Shown in pieces: positions 8,677-15,216 of a stretch of DNA of 26,114 nt. The notes under the pieces were generated by a model. That model was not told the DNA's origin. It saw only the letters and a program-made list of their open reading frames with translations, and made no database searches. Position 1 is the stretch's first letter. Each line of letters starts with the position of its first letter. A program made the position numbers and the translations under genes. Origin of the DNA: a bacterium UBA6115 (GTDB taxonomy: Bacteria > Bacillota_A > Clostridia > Christensenellales > Aristaeellaceae); the NCBI GenBank assembly GCA_002428405.1, contig DIWD01000037.1, forward strand, positions 6,799 through 32,912, in the 5' to 3' direction.

Positions 8677-8982
8677 TTACTTCCTGAGCTTTCTGATTTC
8701 CTCTTCTACTTCCCGGGCGCCCTGGATATAAAACTTCTCTTCATCAGGGTCAAGTTCCTTCAGCAATCTCAAAAACTCGCCGGCATGAACCCTCTCTTCA
8801 TCCGCTATATCTTCCAGTACGTCAATTGCCAGTTTGTGATCAGTCGATTCAGCCAACTGCATATAGAGCTGGATCGCTTCATATTCCGCGGCGATCATAA
8901 AACGGATTGCCCTGATCAATTCCTTGTCACTGATTTTATGATCTTTTGCGAGACCGGAAAAGGGATGTCCAAAATCAGGCAT
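8677..8982 (-). CDS. Short ferritin-like (rubrerythrin/encapsulated-ferritin type) protein
   Basis: A 101-residue, mostly helical protein. Metal-ligand motifs are AAEYEAIQLY (about residues 31-40) and DEERVHAGEF (about residues 60-69), the E...ExxH pattern of half a four-helix bundle. A single helical hairpin must dimerise to make a di-iron site, as established for encapsulated ferritin-like proteins and related short rubrerythrin-like proteins. The end (GAREVEEEIRKLRK) is a charged helix. The likely role is iron oxidation/storage or peroxide defence in an anaerobe. No encapsulin gene is in the window. An AGGAGGTACC ribosome site precedes the ATG. Confidence 0.8.
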   Translation of the reverse strand: MPDFGHPFSGLAKDHKISDKELIRAIRFMIAAEYEAIQLYMQLAESTDHKLAIDVLEDIADEERVHAGEFLRLLKELDPDEEKFYIQGAREVEEEIRKLRK

Positions 8983-9124
8983 AGTGGGTACCTCCTCAGT
9001 TATTTATATTGGGATATGTCTGTGATGGCATATCACGACGCTGTTCCCGGAGACGCTGCGATATGAACACTTGTCGAATCGCTTGCCGGGAGTTGTTTTC
9101 ATCAAGTATATCGTTTTTATGCGG

Positions 9125-9334
9125 TCAAGTTCCTCGTACGAGAAGCGAACCGCATTTGGGGCATTTTTGGGAAGTACAGGGAACACCTGTCGTATGGCTT
9201 ACTTTTTCACCGCACTTAGGGCAGACACACAGCCCCGCCGGGCCCGCGCCTTTTCCTCCCCGTTGTTCTCCGCGTCCCCTTTTTCCTCCCACAGGTCCCG
9301 TTCCAGAAGGCCCTGTCCCATCCTTATTAGGCAT
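9125..9334 (-). CDS. Small double-CxxC zinc-ribbon protein
   Basis: A 69-residue protein. The N-terminus begins with the MPNKDGTGPSGTGP leader seen on many small metal-binding proteins of anaerobes, followed by a Gly/Arg-rich linker. Two CPKCG knuckles (about residues 38-42 and 58-62) should bind one zinc or an iron-sulfur centre. The start is fixed by GGAGGTG, 8 bases before the ATG. The broken ferredoxin gene just upstream on the same strand begins with nearly the same leader (MPKKDGTGPPGT), so the two come from the same kind of small redox/metal-protein cluster. The precise function is unknown. Confidence 0.75.
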   Translation of the reverse strand: MPNKDGTGPSGTGPVGGKRGRGEQRGGKGAGPAGLCVCPKCGEKVSHTTGVPCTSQKCPKCGSLLVRGT

Positions 9335-9358
9335 TTAGAACACCTCCATTTTATAACA

Positions 9359-9565
9359 TTAAATTGATGGTTTCATCGGACATTCGCAGGCACACGTTCT
9401 GCATTCAATACGGTCATTATTGATTTACGCTTACCGGGTTCCTTCTTTATTGCTTCTTCCGGATGAACCTTTACGCAGTTTCCGCAGGCAACGCACCTTT
9501 TTTCGCTTGCCTTTCCCTGCCGCAGTTCTCGTTCCAGGCGGGCCCGTTCCGTCCTTTTTGGGCAT
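9359..9565 (-). pseudogene. Frameshifted 4Fe-4S ferredoxin-like gene
   Basis: After a GGAGGTGTTC ribosome site, the ATG at 9565 opens MPKKDGTGPPGTRTAAGKGK. The frame is then lost in a run of six A bases. Shifting by one base restores a cluster motif, RCVACGNCVKVHPEEAI. A second shift restores a C-terminal one, DRIECRTCACECPMKPSI, ending at a stop at 9359. Together these pieces form a two-cluster ferredoxin. In the first cluster the expected fourth cysteine is histidine (VHP instead of VCP), which also suggests decay. The first shift could be a homopolymer sequencing error, but two shifts and a lost ligand favour a real pseudogene. Confidence 0.7.
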
Positions 9566-9964
9566 TTTGAACACCTCCAATCAAATCTTTAAAATGGATA
9601 GCTTCCATCGGATACTCTCAGACATATGCTCAGCATTATAAAAAATCATCACTATATTTTGCTTAACCTCTATTCATCTATATTGCTTCTGCCGGACATG
9701 CGGTTTCTAACAAAGGATGTCTTGTGCTTTTCAAACAGTACTTGAATATGCTCACGATCACAGTACATCGATTATGGACATAAGTCAATAACTATTTAAG
9801 CATTTCAAAGATGGAGCATCTGTGTGAACCTTCATAGCTTGCAGAAACTTCCAGTATTGTCCTTGATAATCAGGCCTTAGTATATAGAGAAGAAGACAGC
9901 CTTTTCCCCAATATTCCCCTGACTTTTAATGAAGAAAAAAACAAGCGGAAGAACGAAAGAAGAA
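9566..9964. other. AT-rich intergenic stretch before the element
   Basis: About 400 bases with no credible gene. A minus-strand frame holds the string CPAEAI, which recalls a ferredoxin cluster end, but no other motif supports it. This is the host sequence immediately downstream of the tRNA-Val gene as it stood before the element inserted. Confidence 0.4.
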
Positions 9965-9991
9965 GCCTTGAAAACTGAGCGTTCTCAAGGC
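9965..9991 (-). terminator. Original tRNA-Val terminator, now displaced at the left end of the element
   Basis: An 11-bp stem, GCCTTGAAAAC with GTTCTCAAGGC and one mismatch around a 5-base loop, is followed on the minus strand by CTTCTTCTTTC. It lies just beyond the CCA end of the tRNA fragment in attL. Before insertion it would have ended tRNA-Val transcription. A sister hairpin lies in the same position at the right end (26022-26050). Confidence 0.65.
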
Positions 9992-10045
9992 TTTTGCCTG
10001 GTGGGATTAATTGGGCTCGAACCAACGACCTCCACGATGTCAACG
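9989..10045. repeat. attL: left copy of the 57-bp attachment core
   Basis: Identical over 57 bases to 26048-26104. On the minus strand it holds the 3' part of tRNA-Val, from the 5' side of the anticodon stem to CCA (9999-10045), plus 10 bases beyond. The identity stops inside the anticodon stem, the usual exchange zone of tRNA-targeting tyrosine recombinases. The sequence right of 10045 is element DNA, so this tRNA copy is only a fragment. Confidence 0.92.
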
Positions 10046-10149
10046 CATAAACTATGTGATTATGCGTTATATCCTGTAGAGAAAAAGCAAGCAAAATCAA
10101 TGTATTTCTATAGTAGCGTGCTATCTGGTAATATCCTGTAATATCGTTG

Positions 10150-10170
10150 TAAGGGTCAGAATAAGGGTCA
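10150..10170 (+). promoter_or_regulatory. Left pair of TAAGGGTCA sites
   Basis: TAAGGGTCA occurs at 10150-10158 and 10162-10170, 12 bases apart. The same 9-mer pair, with the same 12-base spacing and orientation, occurs at the right end (25966-25986). Position and symmetry suggest binding sites for integrase or excisionase near the core. Confidence 0.55.
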
Positions 10171-10256
10171 GGACAATTGTATAGATATAATACTATCTGT
10201 ATATATACATTTATTAAAAATGGCTTTCTATACCTACCCTCTAAAAACACTCCATA

Positions 10257-10295
10257 TACCCACTTAAAACTTAAAACACTTATTACACTTAAAAC
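10257..10295 (-). promoter_or_regulatory. Left 39-bp integrase arm-type site
   Basis: Read on the minus strand, this 39-mer begins GTTTTAAGTGTAATAAG and ends GTGGGTA. Two 39-mers at the right end match it closely in the opposite orientation. Inside it a 9-base unit close to TTTTAAGTG is repeated about four times. It overlaps the stop codon of the integrase gene. AP2-like N-terminal domains of integrases bind such arm sites. Confidence 0.65.
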
Positions 10296-11470
10296 CCACC
10301 CAGGCCCTCAACGGCTCCCATGGCCTCCCGCATGGTGCTAAGGTTGGTATGGACGTATTGCTGAAGCGTGAAGGCGATCTTTGTATGCCCAATCATCTCT
10401 GAGAGCGTGCGCACGTCCACCCCAGCCCTCACGCAGTTGGTGGCGAAAGTATGACGCAGGGCATGGATACCTACGCGCTTGACGCCAGCAGCATCCAGGC
10501 TGATGCGCAGCACCCGCCCCAGGTTGCAGCGGTCAATGGCCATGCCCAGCTCATTGGCAAAGACAAACGTTTCACCCTGGATGGGTATTCCTCCGGCCCA
10601 GGCGGACCCGGCGCGGAAACGGTCCAGTACCTGAGCCTCCTTCTGTGCTGCCAGGAGCCTGATCATCCGGTCTGTGAGAGGGATGGTCCGCCTGCCGGCC
10701 TTTGTCTTTGGCGGTGAAACAGAGAGCTTGTATTTTGGTTTATCATCATCCCTCTGCCGGTCCAGATCTAGCACCCGCTGGACCGCCTGCTTGATGGTAA
10801 AGTGATCCCCGGTAATATCCTGCCAGCGCAGCCCGCAGAGCTCAGAGGCCCTCAACCCGGTGCCCAGGATGAACTGCAGCGCGCGTCCATAGATGGAGGC
10901 TGGCAGTGCTGCCATCAGTTTACGCTGTTCCTCTACAGTCAGGAATTCAATTTCCCGCGGCGCGGCCGGGGGTAGAGACAGGTGCAGGGAAGGGTTATTG
11001 GTAATCATGCCGTTAACCACTGCCTGCTTCAATGAAGCGCGCAACGGCTCCAGATGCTTCCTGACACTGGCCGGCGCCCGGCCTATTGCTGCCTGGCGGT
11101 TGATATAAGCTTGGATATGGTCCGGCCTGAGCTTCTGCAGCTTATACCGGCCCAAGCCGGGCTTCAGGTTGTTATTGATGTTCCTGAAGTGCTCAGCTGC
11201 GGTGCTGTCACGCCAGCGTGGCCGGCCGTATACCCTAAACCAGGTATCAAGCCATTCTGCCACACTGATGACAGAAGGATCAGCATACTCTCCCCGATCT
11301 AGCTGCCTCAGCACTTCCCTCAGCTTCTTCTGGGCTTCCTCCTGGGTAGGTGCGTAAACGCTCCTCTGGATCTGCTCTCCGTCCGCATCATAGCCGGCAG
11401 TGTAGCGGCCCTCCCAGCGGCCATCTTTGCGCAGCCGGACAGTGCCATCATTATTTCCTCTCTTAGGCAT
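10289..11470 (-). CDS. int: Tyrosine-recombinase integrase
   Basis: A 393-residue site-specific recombinase that catalyses insertion and excision of the element at tRNA-Val. The N-terminal AP2-like arm-binding domain (GRWEGRYTAGYDADGEQIQR region, about residues 12-45) is followed by a SAM-like core-binding domain (EWLDTWFRVYG onward). The catalytic domain has the first arginine in GTGLRASELCGLRW, HALRH, GHTKI and the nucleophile tyrosine in QQYVHT. It sits at the left end beside attL, with its stop codon inside the left arm site, the standard place for such a gene. The start abuts the repressor stop codon, so the two are co-transcribed leftward. Confidence 0.95.
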   Translation of the reverse strand: MPKRGNNDGTVRLRKDGRWEGRYTAGYDADGEQIQRSVYAPTQEEAQKKLREVLRQLDRGEYADPSVISVAEWLDTWFRVYGRPRWRDSTAAEHFRNINNNLKPGLGRYKLQKLRPDHIQAYINRQAAIGRAPASVRKHLEPLRASLKQAVVNGMITNNPSLHLSLPPAAPREIEFLTVEEQRKLMAALPASIYGRALQFILGTGLRASELCGLRWQDITGDHFTIKQAVQRVLDLDRQRDDDKPKYKLSVSPPKTKAGRRTIPLTDRMIRLLAAQKEAQVLDRFRAGSAWAGGIPIQGETFVFANELGMAIDRCNLGRVLRISLDAAGVKRVGIHALRHTFATNCVRAGVDVRTLSEMIGHTKIAFTLQQYVHTNLSTMREAMGAVEGLGGF

Positions 11471-12016
11471 TTACGAGAACCCCCTTTCGAGCAATACATT
11501 GCAGGCCTTGTATGCAGCTTGGAATTGGTCATCATAATCAGCAAAAACTTCAGGAATAAAGGATCCGTCAGGCTGTTCAATGTATTTGGGCACATACTTC
11601 TGAATGTTATCAATTTGAGCACAAATGTTCGCAAGCGGTATTAGGTAACGATCCAGGACAGGTTGACCTTCAATATCGTATCTCATTCTGAGGTTTTTTG
11701 CGGTTTGAAGAATCTTTAGCATCGCCTCTTCTCCAGGATCCCCGGCACTCTCTATAGCCTCCCTGGCATTGACTTCATGTTGATATGTTTTGTATTCACT
11801 TTGTCCGAGAATGTACTCCATCGAGTACCCAGTATAAGATGCCACCAATGCCAGCAGGTTAATATCCGGCACTGACTTCCCATTTTCATAGTAGTTATAG
11901 GTTGCTCTAGGAATCTGAAGATTTTCTGCCATCTGGGCCTGGGTGATTTTTCTCTTAAGCCGATATTCTTTTAGCCTGTTAGCGAAGGCCTCACCAGGTG
12001 TTTGCTTTCTTTCCAT
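11471..12016 (-). CDS. XRE-family repressor (Stl/CI-like master regulator)
   Basis: A 181-residue protein with an N-terminal Cro/CI helix-turn-helix (about residues 15-65: RKITQAQMAENLQIPRATY, then YYENGKSVPD) and a C-terminal region with no peptidase motif. It is therefore not a self-cleaving LexA/CI-type repressor. The ATG at 12016 is favoured over the GTG at 12025 because AAGGTG is correctly spaced before it. It is divergent from the excisionase operon and upstream of int, the position of Stl-type master repressors in phage-inducible islands. Those are lifted by binding a helper-phage protein; that this also holds here is inference. Confidence 0.85.
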   Translation of the reverse strand: MERKQTPGEAFANRLKEYRLKRKITQAQMAENLQIPRATYNYYENGKSVPDINLLALVASYTGYSMEYILGQSEYKTYQHEVNAREAIESAGDPGEEAMLKILQTAKNLRMRYDIEGQPVLDRYLIPLANICAQIDNIQKYVPKYIEQPDGSFIPEVFADYDDQFQAAYKACNVLLERGFS

Positions 12017-12171
12017 CTCTTTCACCTTTCTTGTGTCGTGTCAAATGTCGGGATTTTGGATTTGGGCACTAAGTGCTTGACTGTCTTTAATTCACAGTTT
12101 AACATACAACTCAAGCGTACACAACAAGAAAATTATTAAGGCAAGTGGCGCTAATAAAACAGGAGGTAAAC
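12017..12171. promoter_or_regulatory. Divergent control region between repressor and excisionase operon
   Basis: A rightward promoter is well formed: TTGACT (12077-12082), 17 bases, TAACAT (12100-12105). The palindrome GCACTAAGTGC (12066-12076) abuts its -35 box. GCTTGA at 12075 and TCAAGC at 12111 form an inverted pair flanking the promoter. These are candidate repressor operators. A leftward promoter is not clear. Confidence 0.55.
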
Positions 12172-12381
12172 ATGGAAAGGCAAGACAGCGCAATGGTAAT
12201 CACCGTCCCTGAAATGGGGCAGCGCTTAAAAGTATCCCGCGATGTGGCCTATCGACTTGCAAGATCGGAAGGTTTTCCGGTTGTACATATTGGCAAGCGA
12301 ATAATCGTCCCTATCCGCGAGCTGGAAGCATGGCTGGCAGATCAGGCGAGGAAAGGCGCTGCCAATGCCGACGCCGTTTGA
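12172..12381 (+). CDS. Excisionase / AlpA-like helix-turn-helix protein
   Basis: A 69-residue protein of the HTH_17/excisionase class. The core is VPEMGQRLKVSRDVAYRLAR followed by FPVVHIGKRIIVPIRELEAW (about residues 10-52), a MerR-like winged helix that recognises DNA near attachment sites or promoters. The ATG at 12172 is fixed by AGGAGG 6 bases upstream. It is the first gene of the rightward operon facing the repressor, where satellites and phages place Xis or AlpA. Its end overlaps the next gene by 17 bases. It could direct excision, activate the operon, or both. Confidence 0.85.
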   Translation: MERQDSAMVITVPEMGQRLKVSRDVAYRLARSEGFPVVHIGKRIIVPIRELEAWLADQARKGAANADAV

Positions 12382-12943
12382 CGCACTCTTTGATTCCGTG
12401 CGGGACATCTCCGCAGCCGACGCGGCTGAGCGGCTGAACATTAAGCTGCGGAAAAACAGCGAACACGCGGTTGCACTGTGTCCTTTGCACAGCGAGGATA
12501 CCCCTTCCATGACTTTTTTCCCTGACGGTCACTTTTTCTGCTTTGGCTGCCATGAGAGCGGCCGCGCCATCGAGCTCTATCAGAAGGTGCTGCGCCTTTC
12601 TGCCCTGGAAGCTGCGCGTGCCCTGGCAACTGACTTCAATATCATTGAGCCCTCAGCCTATGCCCCGGTAAAGCGCTGGGGGCCCACGGCTTACGACCTG
12701 AAGCATGCCCTGGACGCTTTCAAAGGCAAGCGCTGGGGTGCGTTGTGCAAGCATAAACACATCTTCAGGGAAATGGCCGATATCTTCGCTGCCCTGTTGG
12801 GACCTGATACCTGTGCGGAATCGGGCTCATTTTGGGCAGCTGTTCAAGGCGCCGCCAGCAGCGAGGATGAGCTATGCCGGCTGGATTCCGCGCGCCCTGC
12901 TGAACTTCTGGAGATGGCCAGAGGTGCTCATGAGCTTCACTGA
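12365..12943 (+). CDS. CHC2 zinc-finger (DnaG-type) primase fragment protein
   Basis: A 192-residue protein whose N-terminal half is a CHC2 zinc-binding domain: CPLHSEDTPSM, then FFCFGCHESG about 18 residues later, giving the C-x2-H...C-x2-C ligand set. In DnaG-type primases this domain reads template sequence. No TOPRIM or other catalytic primase domain follows; the rest is an unrecognised mostly helical region. The next gene is a DUF3987 protein overlapping by 14 bases, so the two probably act together in replication of the element, perhaps with a host or helper primase. Split zinc-finger/helicase pairs of this kind are known in phages. Confidence 0.85.
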   Translation: MPTPFDALFDSVRDISAADAAERLNIKLRKNSEHAVALCPLHSEDTPSMTFFPDGHFFCFGCHESGRAIELYQKVLRLSALEAARALATDFNIIEPSAYAPVKRWGPTAYDLKHALDAFKGKRWGALCKHKHIFREMADIFAALLGPDTCAESGSFWAAVQGAASSEDELCRLDSARPAELLEMARGAHELH

Positions 12944-14444
12944 GATGGATGAATACACTGCACTGCTCCCAACAGAGGAAGCGCAGGAGTTGCTGCAGGG
13001 GGAAGAGAAGCCCTGGGGGCCACTGCCTGGGAAACAAGACCTTCCTAATTTCCCAGTGTTCCATCTTCCTCCTATTGTTGGAAAATACATCATTGAGTTA
13101 GCAACTTTCCTGCAGCTGCCAAATGATATGCCGGGCGTCACAGCTATTGGCGCGGTAATGATTGCAGCTCTAGGATCTTATGCAACCGTAAAGCCGGGAT
13201 ACATAGAGTTCCTACAGTTATACCTTGCAATTATCGCTCCTCCATCAGAGCGCAAATCTGCCTTACTCGCCTTTGTGCTTCGTCAAATCATGAAGTTTTG
13301 CAATGAGACAAATGCTGAAAACGCGTCCGAAAAAGCGGCCGTGGATCTTAAACGTGAAATGCTGAGCAAGCAACTTAATAAGGCAAAAGACAAAGGGGAC
13401 GAAGAGAGAGCTAATTCGCTTGTCGAGCAGATTGAAGCCCTGCCTGACATTAAAGTGCTGCACCCTCCGCTGACTGATACTACCTCAGAAGCGCTGGGAC
13501 CTATCATGCAAAAAAATGGGGGGATGGCTGCCATTGCATCGGCTGAAGGTGCCTTTTTGAGTGCCCTGGCGAGCATGTATGCAGAGCTAACAAACATTGA
13601 TATTCCTCTTCAAGGATACTCGGGCGATTCAGTCTATGTAGCGCGAATCAGTCGTGAACCGGTCATTATCAAAAATGCCTTGTTGGCGATTCTGTTAGTG
13701 GTTCAGCCTCACGTTATAGACTGTTTAATGAGCAATGAGCAGTTGCTTTCGCGTGGACTTTGTGCTCGTTTTCTTTACAGTTACCCGACCTCATTGATTG
13801 GACACCGGGAAATCAGGAATGCCCGGCCTGTATCAAAAACAACTGAAAATGCCTTCAACAGCATCATCCAGACGCTGCTTCAACAGTCTTATAAGGGGGA
13901 AACCAGAGAACTCACCCTCTCGCCGGAAGCGATGGAGCTCTATTACGGCTGGGCTGAAGAGGTCGAAAAAAACATTGGACCGGGAGCTATTTGGCATGGC
14001 ATTGCGAATGGGTGGGAGGGCAAACTTGTGGGCAATACCATCCGCCTGGCCGGGATCGTCAAGCTGATGGATTCTCAGGATTATGCCCTTCCTATTGAAG
14101 AAAGTCACTTCAGTGCGGCCATTGAGCTGGCGCGGTATTTCGTAGCTCACGCCTTGGCTGTCACTGGCAAGGCGGCCGGATTGACTCCTGCCGCGCGTGA
14201 AGTCCTGGATGAACTGAAAAAGCAGGGTGAGTCTCCCTTTTCACCTTATACCCTCCGGCAAAGGCTGCGTTTTAGGAAAAATTTCAAAGAAGGATCAAAG
14301 GTTGATGAAGCCTTGTCCTGCTTGGCAGCAGCGGGCTTCATTCGTAAAACTCTCCCCCCTGCCTGGCAAGGCGTAGGACGTAAGCCGGAAGCGCTGTATG
14401 AGGTGCACCCGGGGCTGCTGCCATTAAAAAGCAAGGAGAAATGA
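12930..14444 (+). CDS. DUF3987-family helicase-like replication protein
   Basis: A 504-residue protein of the DUF3987 family, found beside primase modules in phages and satellites. Evidence: the atypical P-loop AIIAPPSERKSALL (from about residue 100, where ERKS replaces the usual GK[ST]), the central block EPVIIKNALLAILLVVQPHV, and the family signature GLCARFLYSYP with GHRE shortly after. I place the start at the ATG at 12930, which overlaps the CHC2 gene, rather than further upstream inside that gene. A middle insert (about residues 130-170) is charged and helical. It is likely an ATPase partner of the CHC2 protein. Altered P-loops occur in this family, so this alone does not show inactivity. 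Confidence 0.82.
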   Translation: MSFTEMDEYTALLPTEEAQELLQGEEKPWGPLPGKQDLPNFPVFHLPPIVGKYIIELATFLQLPNDMPGVTAIGAVMIAALGSYATVKPGYIEFLQLYLAIIAPPSERKSALLAFVLRQIMKFCNETNAENASEKAAVDLKREMLSKQLNKAKDKGDEERANSLVEQIEALPDIKVLHPPLTDTTSEALGPIMQKNGGMAAIASAEGAFLSALASMYAELTNIDIPLQGYSGDSVYVARISREPVIIKNALLAILLVVQPHVIDCLMSNEQLLSRGLCARFLYSYPTSLIGHREIRNARPVSKTTENAFNSIIQTLLQQSYKGETRELTLSPEAMELYYGWAEEVEKNIGPGAIWHGIANGWEGKLVGNTIRLAGIVKLMDSQDYALPIEESHFSAAIELARYFVAHALAVTGKAAGLTPAAREVLDELKKQGESPFSPYTLRQRLRFRKNFKEGSKVDEALSCLAAAGFIRKTLPPAWQGVGRKPEALYEVHPGLLPLKSKEK

Positions 14445-14447
14445 ATC

Positions 14448-14705
14448 ATGTTTGTCAAAGCCGGATTCAGGACCAGCAACAGGCAAGAGGCGGAAGATGC
14501 AGTGCTTTACTGGGAGCTAAAGCAGAAAAACCTGGAAGCAAAGATCTGCAGGATCGACCCGCGCAACGTCATCCTGTTCGATGAACTGTTTGACAAGATC
14601 CTTGACGCAAGAGACGAAATCGAGCGCTTGAAAGCCCTTATCAGTGGAATCCGCTCAAATGGTTATGTGGAGGCCGGTAATGGAACTGAAAAACCCAAAG
14701 CATGA
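14448..14705 (+). CDS. Small hypothetical protein between replication gene and terS
   Basis: An 85-residue protein not recognised. It begins MFVKAGFRTSNRQEAEDAVL, has a helical middle rich in Asp/Glu/Lys (ELFDKILDARDEIERLKAL) and no membrane segment or cysteine pair. An AAGGAG ribosome site precedes the ATG. The gene starts 3 bases after the DUF3987 stop and overlaps the terS start by 26 bases, so it is in the same operon and probably translated in coupling with both. Confidence 0.7.
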   Translation: MFVKAGFRTSNRQEAEDAVLYWELKQKNLEAKICRIDPRNVILFDELFDKILDARDEIERLKALISGIRSNGYVEAGNGTEKPKA

Positions 14706-15216
14706 GCGTTTCAGCCAGGAGTACCTCATTGACCTGAATGCTTCCCAGGCGTATCTGCGCACCGGCTACAGGGGCCGGCGCCCAGATGCGCGCGCTGCGG
14801 AGCTGAAGGCAAAGCCCACGATCACCGCGCGGATTGCTGAGCTGATCGCTGATCGGGCCGCGCGCGTCGGGATGAACCAGGAGAGGGTCATCCGGGAGCT
14901 GGCACGTATCGCCTTCATCGACCCTTCCAAGCTGATTGACGCGCAGACCGCGGCCGTGCTGGAAAATGCCTCAGTGGATGACCGCGCGGCCATCGCCAGT
15001 GTGAAGGTCAAGATCGGTGATGACTGGATTGAGCGCGAGGTTCGCCTGGTGGACAAACTGCGCGCCCTGGAGCTATTGGGCAGGCATCTGGGCATGTTTC
15101 AGGATAACCTGAACATCACCGGCGATCTGCCGAAGATAATTAACAACATACCAGTCTCCCCGGCTGGAGACAAATCAACGAAGGGAACAGGTAATGCAAA
15201 TGGCCGGAGAGCTTGA
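14680..15216 (+). CDS. terS: Phage terminase small subunit (Terminase_2 family)
   Basis: A 178-residue DNA-recognition subunit of the packaging motor. The N-terminus has the family's helix-turn-helix layout: HERFSQEYLIDLNASQAYLR, TGYRGRRPDARAAELKAKP, then ITARIAELIADRAARVGMNQ. The middle has VIRELARIAFIDPSKLID, and near residue 130 is DKLRALELLGRHLGMF, a very typical end of this family. A GGAGG site precedes the ATG at 14680. No large subunit is present anywhere in the element, so this protein must work with a foreign TerL. In known phage-inducible islands this is how the satellite diverts packaging to its own DNA. The gene overlaps the tape-measure gene by 23 bases. Confidence 0.93.
   Translation: MELKNPKHERFSQEYLIDLNASQAYLRTGYRGRRPDARAAELKAKPTITARIAELIADRAARVGMNQERVIRELARIAFIDPSKLIDAQTAAVLENASVDDRAAIASVKVKIGDDWIEREVRLVDKLRALELLGRHLGMFQDNLNITGDLPKIINNIPVSPAGDKSTKGTGNANGRRA

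Noticed and set aside
9497..9545. Programmed -1 frameshifting in the ferredoxin gene, because CGA AAA AAG holds the classical A-AAA-AAG slippery heptamer
   Set aside because: The cluster-coding frame lies +1, not -1, from the leader frame, and a second unrelated shift is also needed. An indel in the A run is simpler.
9690..9760. A second ferredoxin remnant suggested by CPAEAI in a minus-strand frame
   Set aside because: Only this one short string fits; no other cysteine motif, start or ribosome site is nearby.
9999..10045. A second complete tRNA-Val gene at the left end
   Set aside because: Homology stops in the anticodon stem at 10045 and the next bases do not form a D-arm. It is the displaced 3' fragment in attL.
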